DNA of 64,000 nucleotides from Flammula alnicola (Eukaryota; Basidiomycota; Agaricomycetes; Agaricales; Strophariaceae), in assembly GCA_015499995.1 (NCBI GenBank), contig JADNRV010000049.1, positions 248,001 through 312,000 on the forward strand. Direction: 5' to 3'. Shown piece by piece: positions 43,906 to 56,629 of this stretch. The translations under genes were made by a program, and so were the position numbers. The number at the start of each line of letters is the position of its first letter. The stretch's first letter is position 1. Below the pieces are notes generated by a model. The model searched no databases. It was given only the letters and a program-made list of their open reading frames with translations, and was not told where the DNA came from.

Positions 43906-46519
43906 TCTTCGGATCTATCAACTCTACCAGCTCTACTAGCTATTTCAAGGTACATAGTCTACTGGTGTGGGACCATTACTTAGATAGCACTATTAAATAA
44001 TATGATAACAATTGATAGTTGTACGTGAGTTACCAGGTCTATCTAACAACTGAATTTCTACCTTGTCTATCTGCTTTGAGTGAGAAACTACATAGTCTCT
44101 CGCTTTTCCCTGATGTATCTCTACGATTCATTCCAAATAGTGGCCATTTTACCTCAGAAATAGTAAAGTCACTATCGTTCACTGAAAGCATCCCTCTATT
44201 TGTTACAATCAGTACAATCTAGCTATCTATAAGTACGATACATGACTTATCGTACCTATAGACAGCCCCTTATATTTTGGGCAAAACGCAGTGAGTCCTG
44301 GTCTAGTTGACCTAATATCTGGGCTAGATTGAAGCTTCCAGCCCAAACTACGAGACAAGCAGGGCACTGCACTGTGCGACGTTAGCCGACTCTACTCGAA
44401 TGAAATCCAACCGAACTAGACGCGCGGCGCGCCTGCCAACGAGAAACAACTAAAGGAGAAAGTTCCTCATTACCATACCTGCTTCTATGATCACGAGTTC
44501 CACGTATTGAGCCTCAGGTAACGTCTTGATGATAACTCAGCAATTTTAAACCAAATCTCCAGACGCAGGATGGTACGTTTGACCCGTAGCGGTAAAGAAT
44601 CCCTGGATGCTCTCGTCGTACGCTTGTTTTCTTTTGCAGAGTAAATTCCTTATCAAACAATCTGTAGGCTAAAATCGTTGAAGAAAAGAAGATACCAGGG
44701 TTTGTATTTGGGGCATCAACGGTCGATGAGGAGATCTATTTCAAAGGGGGTGGTTACAATGTTGTCGATGATCCATCCAGTGGCGACGTCAACGAAGACA
44801 GTGTCTTCTGGATCTGTAGCCAAACCAAGTTGATTACCCACGTAGGTCCTCATTACTATGTCGCGTGCTCATGTCGAACGCTAGTCATTGCTTTAGATCG
44901 CTGCCCTCCAGCTCCTCGAAAAAGGTTCAATCGCAGTCGAAACACCCATGGCCGATTATCTGCCAGAGTTCGCCAACCCCGTCATTGTGCATGACGAGAT
45001 GGCAAACACGATTTCATACACGTTTGCGAAGAACACCGTTCGCATCAAGCACCTCCTGAACTTCTCGAGTGGATTGTTTTACCCCATGAAAGGCATGACA
45101 TTGGATAAACAGTTGGCAGCCTATGTAGAGCCACATAGCAAGGAAGACCCAGTGTCGGAATTTCTCTCCATAATCAAGGTCAGTAAATTTACAGAGTCGA
45201 GTCTAAGTATCGATTGCTGATAGCACTGGCAATTATTGCAGGGTGATTTGCCTGGGATCCCTCTGAAATTTGAGCCTGGGTCAGACTGTAACTACAGATT
45301 TATCTCGATTCTCGACTATGTGTAGGCTTAATTTTTTGTTAGTCGTTTATGGATGGAGTTCCGATATCCTTGGGTATGTCATTGAAAAGGTTTCCGGGAA
45401 AACCTTGGAGCAATATTTGTGGGCTCATGTCTCCCAGTCAATGTTTTGTCTGACCTTGACTATTTGCTATCAGGAAGGAGAACGTCTTCGGACCGTTAGG
45501 AATGAAATCGTCTTTTTATCTCACACCAGAGTTAAAGGCAAAATGTGTCGACCTCACATTTCGTCGTAATGGGAAACTTGAACCTTGGGCAGGGCAGACC
45601 AAAATCAATGAACAGGACCCTTCCAAAGGTCCATCCATCATCTTAAGGACGATTCAGAGACGACTAATTGACTTTCGACTCCATTAGTTACACATCTTTT
45701 CGGAGGAGTAGGGTTACACTCGACATTAAAAGACTATCTCACACTCTTGCGTCACTTGTTGCGAATCCATGGTAGGAGGCTTTCTCTCATGTCGCATTTG
45801 ATCACAACGTTCAGCTGACGGTCGAATAGCGGGCAAGGCCACAAATCCGATTTTAAATGCAGACACCGTCCGTGAGCTGTTTAAGCCGGCGCTCAACGAG
45901 GCAGGTGCCAAATCATTGCAAGATTTCATGTCGTCGCTGGATCCCTTTGCACCCGAGAAGGGTTTCCAATGGAGCACCGCTATTGCACTTTGCACGTCAG
46001 ATTGGCCTGGACGGCGGAAGAAAGGGACAGCTTTTTGTACGACATTTCTCACGTGATCATTTTATCATCCTTACTAAAGAGAATCTCTAGGGTCAGGATG
46101 GGCGGGCCAGGACGTTCAGTAGAATTTCCCACTACCCATGTGACACCTTGTGTGACTAAGGTGCCATCACTGATGGCATAGCCCCACGAGCTCGTGGTGG
46201 CTATTTTTACCCATTAACAATGGACGAGCTCGTGTTAATTAAGGAATGGGCAAGCTTGAGGTAGATCAATGGATGAGCCCGCCATCAGGGCCAATGGCGG
46301 AGCTGTTCGCCCTTGGATGCATGGACGAGCTCTTGTTCCATTGATGGACGAGCTCATCAAATTGGTGTTTTTGGGCTGGGGGGGGAGGATTTTGTCGATA
46401 TATTATATAGATTCTGCATTACCTCTTGCTCAGTAATATATTGAATTGCTATGCCGGAGCCATTTTGCATCAGAATTTGCATTGAACGCCAAATCCAGTG
46501 ATTCCTCAGGGAAACCCTC

Positions 46520-46765
46520 TGACAAGTGTGTCTGATCTCTAGGGAAATATATCTGACTTCCGGAAAAGTGCATTTAACTTCCGGGGAGGTGTGTCTGATC
46601 TCCAGGAAAGTGCCGCTGACTTCCAGAAAAGTGAGTCTGACTTCCCGGGAAATGTGTCTGCCTTCTAGGAAAGTGCATCTAATCTCTGGGGAAGTGCATC
46701 TGATCTCTGGGGAAGTGCATCTGACTTCCAGGAAAGTGCATTTGACTTCCAGGGAAACACATTGA
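46520..46765 (+). repeat. 21-bp minisatellite, about 11 units
   Basis: GAAGTGCATCTGATCTCTGGG-type units. Because 21 is a multiple of three, both strands stay open and spell 7-residue repeats (VHLTSRK-like); not a gene. Confidence 0.85.
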
Positions 46766-48110
46766 GTCTCCTGGAATGTACACAGAGCTCTGGAGATGCA
46801 TACAGGTCCGCCGGAATGCATGTGGAGCTCTGGAGATGCATGCAGGTCCCCCGGAATGTATACAGAAAGCTGGAGAGGCTTACATGTCTGCCTAAATTAA
46901 TACGGTCCGGATTTGCTTGTGAATCCGCCGGAATGCACGCGGAGCTCCGGAGATGCATGCAGCTTCGCCGGAATGCACGCAGAGCTCTGGAGATGCATTT
47001 AGGTCCAGACAAATTTATGCATAGTGCCAGAGAGGCTTACATGTCCGCCTAAATTAAACTGGAGTCCGGATTTGCTTGTGAGTCCGCCGGAATGCACACG
47101 GAGCTCCGGAGATGCATGCAGCTCCGCCGGAATGCACACAGAGCTCCGGAGATGCATGCAGGTCCTCCGGAATGCACGCAGAGCTCTGGAGAGGCTTACA
47201 TGTCCACCTAAATTAATACAGAGTCCGGATTTGCTTGTGAGTCTGCCGGAATGCACACGGAGCTCCGGAGATGCATGCAGCTCCGCCGGAATGCACACGG
47301 AGCTCCGGAGATGCATGCAGCTTTGCCGGAATGCATGCAGAGCTCTGGAGATGCATTTAGGTCCAGACAAATTTATGCATAGTGCCAGAGAGGCTTACAT
47401 GTCCGCCTAAATTAAACTGGAGTCCGGATATGCTTCTGAGTCCGCCAGAATGCATGCGGAGCTCCGGAGATGCATGCAGGTCCTCCGGAATGCACGCAGA
47501 GCTCAGGAGAGGCTTACATGTCCACCTAAATTAATACAGATTCCGGATTTGCTTGTGAGTCCGCCGGAATGCACACGGAGCTCCGGAGATGCATGCAGCT
47601 CCGCCGGAATGCACACGGAGCTCCGGAGATGCATGCAGGTCCTCCGGAATGCACACGGAGCTCTGGAGAGGCTTACATGTCCACCTAAATTAATACAGAG
47701 TCCGGATTTGCTTGTGAATCCGCCGGAATGCACGCGGAGCTCCGGAGATGCATGCAGGTCCACCGGAATGCACACAGAGCTTTGGAGAGGCTTAGATGTC
47801 TGCCTAAATTAACATGGAGTCCGGATTTGCTTGTGAGTCCGCCGGAATGTGTGCGGAGGTCCGGAGATGCATACAGGTCCACCGGAATGCACATAGAGCT
47901 CCGGAGATGCATATAGGTCCACCTAAATTTATGCGGAGCTCTGGAGAGGCTTATAGGTTTGCCTAAATTAACACAGAGTCCGGATTTGCTTGTGACTCTG
48001 CCGGAATGCATGCGGAGGTCCGGAGATGCATACAGGTCTGCCAGGATGCACAGGGACCTCCAGCGATGCATACAGGTCCACCTAAATTTATGCGGAGCTC
48101 TGGAGATGCT
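46765..48110 (+). repeat. Left arm of minisatellite palindrome
   Basis: Units of about 40 bp (CCGGAATGCAC, GGAGCTCCGGAGATGCATGC) in blocks of about 113-200 bp marked by GTCCGGATTTGCTTGTGA and CTAAATTAA. Orientation flips near 48,118. Confidence 0.88.
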
Positions 48111-48219
48111 TGCAACAGGATTTCTGGACCGCTGTGTTAATTTAGGCAGACCCGTAAGCATCTCTGGAGCTCCACTTAAATTTCAGTGGACCCGCAAGCA
48201 AATCCAGACTCTGTTAAAC

Positions 48220-49517
48220 ATGCTTAGTACCAGGTGTGTGTGAACTACTAGATAATAAAGTAGTCATATTTAATAGACTTTGTAATGTCTACTAACAGGA
48301 TCACTATCAAATCTAACTTGCTTCACTTCTAATACTAGTAGTCTACACTTCAAACACCCAAATTAATATTTAGTTGACTTAGTTCATCCAAGGGGAGGAT
48401 AATAGTTTTATAATATCAATACCTGATAGTAGACTTGTTATAAAAGAAGGTTCTTAACTATATAATGGCTTGGACAAGGTCTCAAGTGCCTAATAGTCAA
48501 TAGGTCATTTTAAGTCCAATAGACTTGTGTATATTCGTAACTGGTGTTCTGAAGTGCTCTATGCACAAACTGCTATCTGATCTTGTCTTAACTTGTTGTC
48601 TTAACTTGTTCTCCAATTGAGAAGATAGCTCTACGCCCTTTAACTTATCTCAAAACTATGCTTGTGGAAAGAGGCGCACAGACATCTTATCTGCTGACAC
48701 TATGATGGCCAGAAGCACGTAGACACTTTCATCTACTGACACTATGATGGCCAGAGGCACGTAGACACTTTCATCTACTGGCACTACAATCCAGGTCCCC
48801 AGATGTCCTTTGACAATAGGTGGTTTTGAACAAGTCACTTAGACAAGTCCCTCAGTTTATAACTCTCTTTTCTTTAACTTGGTAAACCACTTAGGCATGC
48901 CATCTTATCTTAGACAGTTTATTTAGAATGTTTACTGGTTTTTTATTATATTGGGACACTTGCTTTTGAAATACCTTAGAGGCAGAACCCTTAGATGAGA
49001 TCTTAAGTGCTCAAAACTCATGGGTGGTAAATTGCTTGTCTTCTACAGTGTTACAGGGCTACTTGTATACTACTGAGATTAAATATTATTACATAGACAC
49101 AATGACGAGATTATAGAGAATTCATAAGCATTTGTGCATGGGTGGAAGACTGTGGAGTACAGTTTCCATGCGCTTTCACTTGATTGTGCATTTTTGGATG
49201 CATCAGGACCTCAGATCACCTTCGGTTCAGCTAACTTAAGCACTTAAGACTGTACCCTGTACCCTAGTACCCTCAGTGTGCATCTGGGATCTCGGTATGT
49301 CGTGTTATGTACCCTGGACATCTTACTGTAGCCAGACATACCCGATATGGTATATATTTCCAAATAGGTATCCCTTTGATCCGAGCTTTGATCGGCATTG
49401 CTACAGGCACATCTATGGGCGTCTGCTTTTACCCCACTGCTCCACGTCCTCGGTGCCTTTGGCAATTTCACGTGACCCAGCCTGTAGTGTGCCTAGATGT
49501 CTTTAATCTAGAGACCC
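48220..49517 (+). repeat. LTR-like dispersed repeat, copy 2
   Basis: Copy of 40,281-41,750, inserted near the palindrome centre. It is shorter and rich in C-to-T and G-to-A differences (GGCGCGCAGATG to GGCGCACAGACA; CCGCCGAC to CTGCTGAC). Confidence 0.75.
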
Positions 49518-49519
49518 AA

Positions 49520-51760
49520 GCTCCATATACATTCTGGCAGAGTCACAAGCAAATCCGGACTCCGTGTTAATTTAGGCAGACATCTAAGCCTCTCCAGAGC
49601 TCTATGTAAGTTTAGGTGGACCTATAAGCCTCTCCAGAGCTCTGCATAAATTGAGGTGGATCTGTATGCATCTCCAGAGGGCCATGTGCATTCCGGCAGA
49701 CCTGTATGCATCTCCGGAGCTCTGTGTGCATTCCGGCAGACTCACAAGCAAATACAGACTCCATATTGAGTTAGGTGAACATGTAGGCCTCTCTGGAGCT
49801 CCACATAAATTAAGGTGGATCTGTATGCATCTCCAGAGCTCCACACGTACTCCAGCGGACTCACAAGCAAATCCAGACTCTGTATTAATTTAGGCAGACA
49901 TGTAAGCCTCTCTGGCTCTCTGCATACATTCCGGCAGACCTGCATGCATCTCCGGAGCACCATGTGCATTCCGGCGGACTCACAAGCAAATTCGGACTCT
50001 GTATTAATTTATGTGGATATGCAAGCCTCTCTGGAGCTCTGCATCCATTCCGATGGACCTACATTCATCTCCGGAGCTCCGTGCACATTCCGGCGGACTC
50101 TCAAGCAAATCTGGACTCTGTATTGATTTAGGCAGACATGTAAGCCTCTCCAGAGCTCCGCATAAATTTAGGTGGACCTGTATGCATCTCCGGAGCTCCA
50201 TGTGCATTCCGGCAGATTCACAAGCAAATTCGGACTCTGTATTAATTTAGGCAGACATGTAAGCTTCTCTGGAGCTCTGCGTACATTCCGGCGGACTCAC
50301 AAGCCAATCTGGCCTCCATGTTAATTTAGGTGGACATGTATGCATCTCCGGAGCTCCGTGTGCATTCCGGCGGACCTGCATGCATCTCTGGACTTTCTAC
50401 GTACATTCCGGCGGACTTACAAGCAAATCCAGACTCCATATTAATTTAGGCAGACATGTAAGCCTCTGTGGAGCTCTGCGTGCATTCCGGCGGACCTGCA
50501 TGCAAATCCAGAGCTCCACGTGCATTCCGGCGGACTCACAAGCAATTCCGGACGTCATCTTAATTTAGGTGGACATGTAAGCCTCTCCGGAGCTCCGCGT
50601 ACATTCCGGCGGACCTGCAAGCCTCTCTGGAGCTCTGCGTCCATTCCGGCAGACCTCCATGCATCTCCAGAGCTCCGTGTGCATTCCGGCGGACTCACAA
50701 GCAATTCCGGACTCCATATTAATTCATGTGGACATGCAAGCATCTCTGGAGCTCTGTGTGCATTCCGGTGGACCTGTATGCATCTCCAGAGCTCCATGTG
50801 CATTCCAGCGGACTCACAAGCAATTCCGGACTCCATATTAATTTATGTTGACTTGCAAGCCTCTCTGGAGCTCTGCGCCCATTCCGGCGGACCTGCATGC
50901 ATCTCCAGAGCTCTACGTCCATTCCGGCGGACCTGCATGCATCTCCAGAGCTCTACGTCCATTCTGGCAGACTCACAAGACAATCCGGCCTCTGTGTTAA
51001 TTTAGGTGGAGCTCTACGCCTCTCCAGAGCTCCACATAAATTTAGGTTGCCCTGTATGCATCTCCGGAGCTCCACATGCATTCCTGCGGACTCACAAGCA
51101 CATCCGGACTCTGGTTTAATTCAGGCGGACCTCTAAGCCTCTCTGGCACTCTGCATAAATTTACCTGGACCTGTATGCATCTCCGGAGCTCCACGTACAT
51201 TCCAGTAGACCTGTATGCATCTCCAGAGCTCCATATACATTCCAGCAGACTCACAAGCAAATCCGGAATCTGTGTTAATTTAGGTGGACCTGTAGACATC
51301 TCCGGAGCTCCATGTAAATTTATGTGAACCTCTAAGCCTGTCCAGAGCTCTGGATAAATTTAGGCAGACCCATTAGCATCTCCGGAGCTCCCTGTACATT
51401 CCGGCAGACTCACAAGACATTCCGGCCTCGGTGTTAATTTAGGTGGAGCTCTAAGCCTCTCCGGAGCTCCATGTAAATTTAGACAGACCTGTAAGCCTCT
51501 CCGGAGCTCTGTGTAAGTATATGCAGATCTGTAATTGTCTCCGGAGCTGTGCTTAAATTTAGGTGGACCTGTAAGCACATCCGGATCTCTTCTGTTATTT
51601 TACGTGGACTCACAAGCATCTCTGGACTCCATGTTAATTTAGGCACTGCAGAGCTCTATGTTAATTCAGGTGGACTTGTAAGCAATGAGCATCTCCAGTG
51701 CTTGGTGTTCATTTAGATAAAATTGCAAGCAACTCCAGAGCTCTGGAATAATTTAGGCAG
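49520..51760 (-). repeat. Right arm of minisatellite palindrome
   Basis: Same units as 46,765-48,110 in reverse (GCATGCATCTCCGGAGCTC, TCACAAGCAAATCCGGACTC), more diverged towards 51,700. Confidence 0.88.
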
Positions 51761-52358
51761 ACCTATCCGGTCTGCCTAATTTGACAGACAGGTCTGGAGG
51801 TGTTTGCATCTTGAGACTGAGATGCAGCATGGATTGCAGGTGAAGACCTGATAAATTGACATCCTGGATCAGAAATCTTCCAGACCTTACTCAAATTGAA
51901 GTCATCATTCCAGGTTTGGAGAAGAAAAAAGGTGACGGGCTTGTGAAGAGCTTTGAATAATGAGATGTATTAATAGTATAAATGTTATGATGACTGCCTA
52001 TAGTACATAAGGAATCCACCTAGCAAGCTATTCCAGCATGACAGGCAAGCTTGGCCTTGCTGGCTGGACCTACACGAGCTCGCTTGGCCTCTCACGAGCT
52101 CGTCCATCCTGGATGGGTATTTTTGGCAGCACGAGCTCGTGAGGCTAGGCCATCACTGATGGTACTTATGTCACACAAGGTAATACACTATATATGGTAA
52201 TTAGCTACAGAACTTTCTGGGCGGGCACCTATTTTTTCGTGGATCCAACGACAGGTATCGCAGCCGTTTTTGGAACCCAGATACTCCCAACCCTTGATCG
52301 CGAGTTGCTAATGCTCAATGCAGAATTTGAGAGGGTGCTTTACGCTGGTTTGGAGTGA

Positions 52359-52857
52359 AACTTTATGCATTGAATGCACCATCTCGAACGATTTGTTGAA
52401 CTTTTTTATCTCTTGATTGTTTTAGACTTTTCGCCGCGCAATCAAAGTCTTTCTTCCGCCAGAATCAGAAAAGGAAATAGTTGCCATAAATACTCGTTAT
52501 TTGTTTGTAGTTGGCAAAGGCGTCTTAATTGCTCAATGCCCGCCAAGCCAATGCCAAGTCTATCCGACCTCCTTTACAACAATTTTTATGCTATGAGTGT
52601 GCGTAAACTGTACATGCATCCGGCTCCAAACATCATGTCGATTTCTCAATTTTGTTTTAGTTCTTGAATTTCCCGACCTTCCAGCAGGCCTCACGAATGT
52701 GCTGGGATGTAATTTGCATTCGCCACTCATTGATCTGGCCAAAATCTAACCCAGGAGACTGGCAACGAGGCCGGGAGAGTGTGTGTCTGCCAGTGAGGTT
52801 TCCTGCTGTTTCTCCTATGGCTGTATACTCCGTTGCGGGGCTGGGATTTGTTACTTA
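52359..52857. other. Intergenic between hydrolase remnant and mariner element
   Basis: No supported gene; short frames without motifs. Confidence 0.55.
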
Positions 52858-52913
52858 CAGTGACTTGCATATCAAACTGCACACGCTTTTTTTTTTTTTG
52901 TGGCGTGGCTGTG
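52858..52913 (+). repeat. Left TIR of the mariner element
   Basis: Includes a 13-T run and GTGGCGTGGCTGTG at the inner end. Confidence 0.9.
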
Positions 52914-53362
52914 TTGAGCTGTGACTTTCCCGTCACGTCAGCAACCCTGAACCCTGTGCGACTGCCCACTTTCTCCAAAACCACCATGCCTTGTCGCCTT
53001 CCGAACAACGTTTTCCGTCCATCAAGCCCAACGGCTCTTACCCGCTGCATATCTATTCATCCCAGTGCAGGCTCATGAAGAAAATCCAGTCTAATCGTCT
53101 CATATTGCAGGGTATATATTGCCCAAACCCTGGGCATGGACCTTGGTTGCTGCCTGGTCTGTCTGCTGACGACTTTTGGCTCCATTTTGAACCAGGTTCA
53201 TCAAGTTGTAATTTGGTATGTATTGAATTTCTCTCTTCGCCATCTCAACTGTTCAGGTCTGCTCCATAGGTGAGCCATTGCATACCTTTCAGACAAGTGC
53301 TTGACAACGTGAAAAAAGCAGGACAAGTGGTGCAAGGTTTTTTTTGTCGATGGTATAAAGGT

Positions 53363-55234
53363 ATGAGCTCGATTCCGACTCATTTATCACCCAAAGTGAC
53401 AATGACCCAGATTTCCGAAGATCAATGTGAATCCGCTCAACCTGCTCAGCCCGCTCAGCCCGCTCTCCCTGCTCAACGTCCATCCGACGGATGGCTGCGC
53501 AATCCAGCTTGGATTGGTGAGTGGGACTCTTTTGCTTGAAGAAACATGCATTGATTAGTTTTCGTGTTATTTAGATGGCGCTGTGAATCCTCCGCGCTAC
53601 TACTACTCGCACGAAGAAATTGACGCCACCCTTCTTGCATGGGGGGTGACTCCGCAGCCTCGCTGTGACCTTCAAGCTGCGACGATTACACCCACCCCAA
53701 CCGCGCCTGCGCCACCGACACCTTTGACCCCCGAGCTCGTCAATCCAGGTGAAATGGCTTCGGCATCTGGTAAGTTGACCTATATATATATTACAATGTC
53801 CTGATGTCTTTTCAGCTGCTCGTACTGGACATTTGGTCAATGTCACATTGCTCTACACCGCGCCCACCACCAACGTCACTGGCCGCGGAAAGGCAGCTGC
53901 GAAGAAGGCCAAAATCACGAAGATGGACACCATTATCCTCGAAGGCATCAAGCGGGTCGATTTCATCGCCGCCTTCCTTGCCATCCATGGCTTGTCAGAT
54001 AAGTTCAGTCCTGGCGTCCATTCCGGCCCGGACTTCAAGATGTGGTGGACAGGCGCAACGTACGTCTTGTCGATCAACATCTTCTCCCTTTACTGATTTT
54101 TTTCCATGTAGCGGTGGCAAAGGTGGTGCTCCCTCCATACAAAACAATCACCAATTCGACATTGCTCTTCAAGCACTCTTGAAGAAAGATAAGATCAAGG
54201 CCCAGACCTTTGTCGAGTTCGACACCGATGATATGGAGGGTTACAGAATCAAGCAAGTTGTATGTATTTTCTTTACTTATACAATCTTCATCTGTTGTAA
54301 CTTATATACTATTGACGTTTATAGCTTCCATGGGACGTACCTCCTTCTGAGGGCGAAGACGAGCTAGCATATGGGACTCGAGTAAGTTTACGTCATTATC
54401 TTCTCCCCCTCTCTTAATTTTTTTCTATAGGTCCCGCAAGTCAAGGATTTCAGTGACGAAACCCAGCTTCATGGACGCTTCATCCTTGAATTGAAGAAGA
54501 AGTGGCCCTGCCAGACCCATTCGGGTGAACATGGTGAAGTCGGTCACTGCTACGTTGCTCCAACGGGTGAACACACGCGTCTCAACACTCTCCGCCTCAA
54601 ATCTTGGGCTGCCGCCATCGTATGTGATCAATTTCACTATCTTAACATCATGCTAATGTATCTCGTATAGGCTGCTGGTGACGCAACTCGTCATGAACCC
54701 CCCAATATTGCCGTCTTTGATGGTGCTCGTGATGGGAGGTTGAATGGTCCAAAGCCGCGTGGTCGTACTGGCCCATATCCTGCTCATGTTGATGCATTAC
54801 CTGCTCCATCCGCTGGCCAAGATGCCTTGGCCCTTGTTCTTGCATCTTTACTCCCGGTGCTCATTGGCGGCAAGTTTGGCGGTGATGTTGGCCGCAAACG
54901 TGGCCTCTCTCAATCTGAATTTTCTGAGCCACCCACGACCCCCAAACGCGTGAAGCCTACCTCTTCTTCCTCGGCCCAGTCTCCCATTCCTGAGAAGGGC
55001 CTCGAGCTTCGTGCGTGTTTACGTGACTTCGCAGAATTGCATGGCCATGACTTGACCAATTCCGAGATACCTCTCCGCCTCGAGGACTACACCCCTGATG
55101 TCCTTCCTTTTGTTGAAGATTCCCTGCTTGCAAAAATCACGGGTGCGACGCCTGGCATTGTGATCAAGCTCAAGAGGTTTGCTAAAGAATGGTTCACCCG
55201 TTTCGAGAAGAAGGCCCAGTCTGCTAGGCAGTAA
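53363..55234 (+). CDS. Passenger gene of the mariner element, function unknown
   Basis: Seven exons (53,363-53,516; 53,575-53,769; 53,816-54,059; 54,112-54,259; 54,325-54,381; 54,431-54,619; 54,671-55,234) join to 517 codons including stop. Features in order: a PAQ repeat (AQPAQPAQPALPAQ), RYYYSHEEIDATLLAWGV, a Pro/Thr linker, a basic patch GRGKAAAKKAKITK, a conserved-looking core (FIAAFLAIHGLSDKFSPG, GPDFKMWWTGATGGKGG, LPWDVPPSEGED), a Gly/Leu stretch, a basic PKRVKP motif that may be a nuclear signal, and a helical C-terminus (LRACLRDFAELHGHD, DSLLAKITGATPGIVIKLKR) resembling a SAM-like domain. The start may lie further upstream (frame open from 53,270). The protein could act in DNA binding or transposition, but that is inference from position. 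Confidence 0.75.
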
Positions 55235-55335
55235 GAACACTATATGCATTTCTACATCCCAGATATCATTGCTTGAAAGTTATTTCCCAAATATTGTCGT
55301 ACCGAGCACTGTCTTTACGTAGTTTATATCCAGTA

Positions 55336-56434
55336 CTACTCAAGTCCGACTTCGTTTATAAATGAGTAGCCACAATTTTTAATCCATCCTTCAGCCATCT
55401 CTTGCGTGACAACTTCGGTAGCCTGATGTATCAACCATGGCCGTACTTCAGATGATACTGCTTGAGCTTCTTGTCGCCGAAGCCATGTTTTGATTGAATG
55501 GAATGCTTGTTCAATAGGGTTGAAGTCAGGGGAGTATGGTGGAAGATAGATCAACTTTGCACCTAAACATTGAGCTCTTAAGTCTCAACAAATGTATGAA
55601 TAGACATTTTTCATACCGCAGTCTACCTCAATGATTTGACGAATGTCTTCGTCATGGTGTATAGCACAATTATCAAGGATTACGACACTCCATGGACCAG
55701 GGTGTGGGTTTAATCGAGGGGCCTATCAATCCGACATTCAGATCAATGTAGACGTGAAATTTGAGAGGACAACATACCACTTGTTCGTTTATAAATTGAA
55801 TAAAGCGTTCCTTGTTCACAGATCCTTCGAAGATGTCAAGCGCGATAATTCCTTCTGATGTAAGTGCTGGAAGGACGGAATACCGCTGGCCTCGGATGAA
55901 TGTTTCTCTGCAAACGCAAGCCTGACCAATTGGACTCCATCCATTCGGACGTTGATTGGTCTTGTCGTCAACGCTGGCTTCATCTAGCCAAACACAGTAC
56001 TCTGCCGGTATGTCGCCGTATTCAGCCTGCCAAGTCGCTCGCAGCATTTCATTCCGTTCAAGCGCAGCACTTGCAACCTGTTTATTGCTGATTTCCCACT
56101 GACGCAAAGCCCGTGAAAGCGTAGGAATTGAAACATCTACATCTCGATTGCGAGAAAGAGCTTCTTGAAGCTCGTCGAGGTAAATCTTGGGCTTTGCTTG
56201 GGTCAAAGAAGTGAGGTAGATCATGTCTCCTGTATTCAAAATTCGAGATCGTCCATTGTCACGTCGTGAAAGTGGATTTGTCGTTGTTCCGAAGTCGTTG
56301 AAAAGTTCGAGGACATTGTACACAGTTCGAATGCTGCAACCTACGAGGTCAGCAATCTCGGCAGCTGGTTTCTGTTGCTCGTGAAACCACACAACGATGC
56401 GGTTGCGCATTTCTTGAGACAGATGAGGCGACAT
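55336..56434 (-). CDS. Tc1/mariner (IS630-type) DD35E transposase
   Basis: Exons 55,778-56,434, 55,617-55,722 and 55,336-55,562 join to 329 residues. N-terminal helix-turn-helix: KPAAEIADLVGCSIRTVYNV. A basic linker (PLSRRDNGRSRIL) and second HTH follow. DDE_3 catalytic core: D in CVWLDEASVDDKT, D in VVILDNCAIHHDE, E in YSPDFNPIEQAF; 35 residues separate the second D and the E (DD35E). The PYSPDxNPIE signature is clear. It cuts and pastes the element at TA sites. Its 3' end faces that of the passenger gene, 101 bp away. No frameshift or stop was seen, so it may be active. Confidence 0.92.
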
Positions 56435-56574
56435 ACTAGCAAATCCGATTGCAAGATGTATTCTACTGATGATGCTTTTGAACAGATAAGCACCTCCTGC
56501 CTGGAGATCCGTGAACGCGGCGCCTCGAATCCGGTCAGCAGGTCAAGCCCTGAGTGACATCGGTCACGAAATTA

Positions 56575-56629
56575 CACAGCCACGCCACAAAAAAAAAAAA
56601 GTGTGTGCAGTTTGATATGCAAGTCACTG
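56575..56629 (-). repeat. Right TIR of the mariner element
   Basis: Inverse of the left TIR with a 12-T run. Confidence 0.9.

Larger units (their letters stand above)
46108..52217. mobile_element. 6.1 kb palindromic minisatellite transposon
   Basis: Flanked by TGGGCGGGC on both sides (46,099-46,107 and 52,218-52,226), exactly where the hydrolase frame is interrupted. Ends CAGGACGTTCAGTAG and (inverse) AGAAAGTTCTGTAG are imperfect TIRs. A stronger inner inverted repeat starts CCTTGTGTGAC and includes CACGAGCTCGTG (46,143-46,215 and 52,115-52,187). A 9-bp duplication suits Mutator-like elements, 8 bp would suit hAT. There is no transposase; the body is two opposed minisatellite arms and an LTR-like repeat. 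Confidence 0.85.
44570..52358 (+). pseudogene. Class C beta-lactamase-like serine hydrolase, broken by a 6.1 kb insertion
   Basis: ATG at 44,570. Spliced pieces give IPGFVFGASTVDEEIYF, EDSVFWICSQTKLITH (SxxK motif SQTK, the expected catalytic Ser/Lys), HLLNFSSGLFYP, then FVYGWSSDILGYVIEKVSG (position of the YxN motif) and ENVFGPLGMKSSFYLTPELK. Around 45,630-45,700 the frame shifts and hits a stop; it recovers with FGGVGLHSTLKDYLTLL and NPILNADTVRELFKPALNEA. The exon ending GRRKKGTAF continues, after a 55-bp intron, as WSG and then WAG at the insertion; the rest, TYFFVDPTTGIAAVFGTQIL to the stop at 52,358, lies beyond it. Fungal members are often secreted or cytosolic esterases; activity here is lost. 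Confidence 0.85.
52858..56629. mobile_element. Tc1/mariner element carrying two genes
   Basis: Begins CAGTGACTTGCATATCAAAC and ends with its reverse complement, with TA on both sides (52,856-52,857 and 56,630-56,631). TIRs are 52,858-52,913 and 56,575-56,629; they differ by one base and by one T in a 12-13 T run. At 3,772 bp it is longer than the usual 1.3-2.4 kb because it holds a second gene (53,363-55,234) facing the transposase. Both frames are intact and the TIRs almost identical, so the copy is probably young. Confidence 0.9.

Noticed and set aside
46357..51578. Many 60-160 codon frames on both strands
   Set aside because: Produced by 21-bp and about 40-bp tandem units; both strands equally open.
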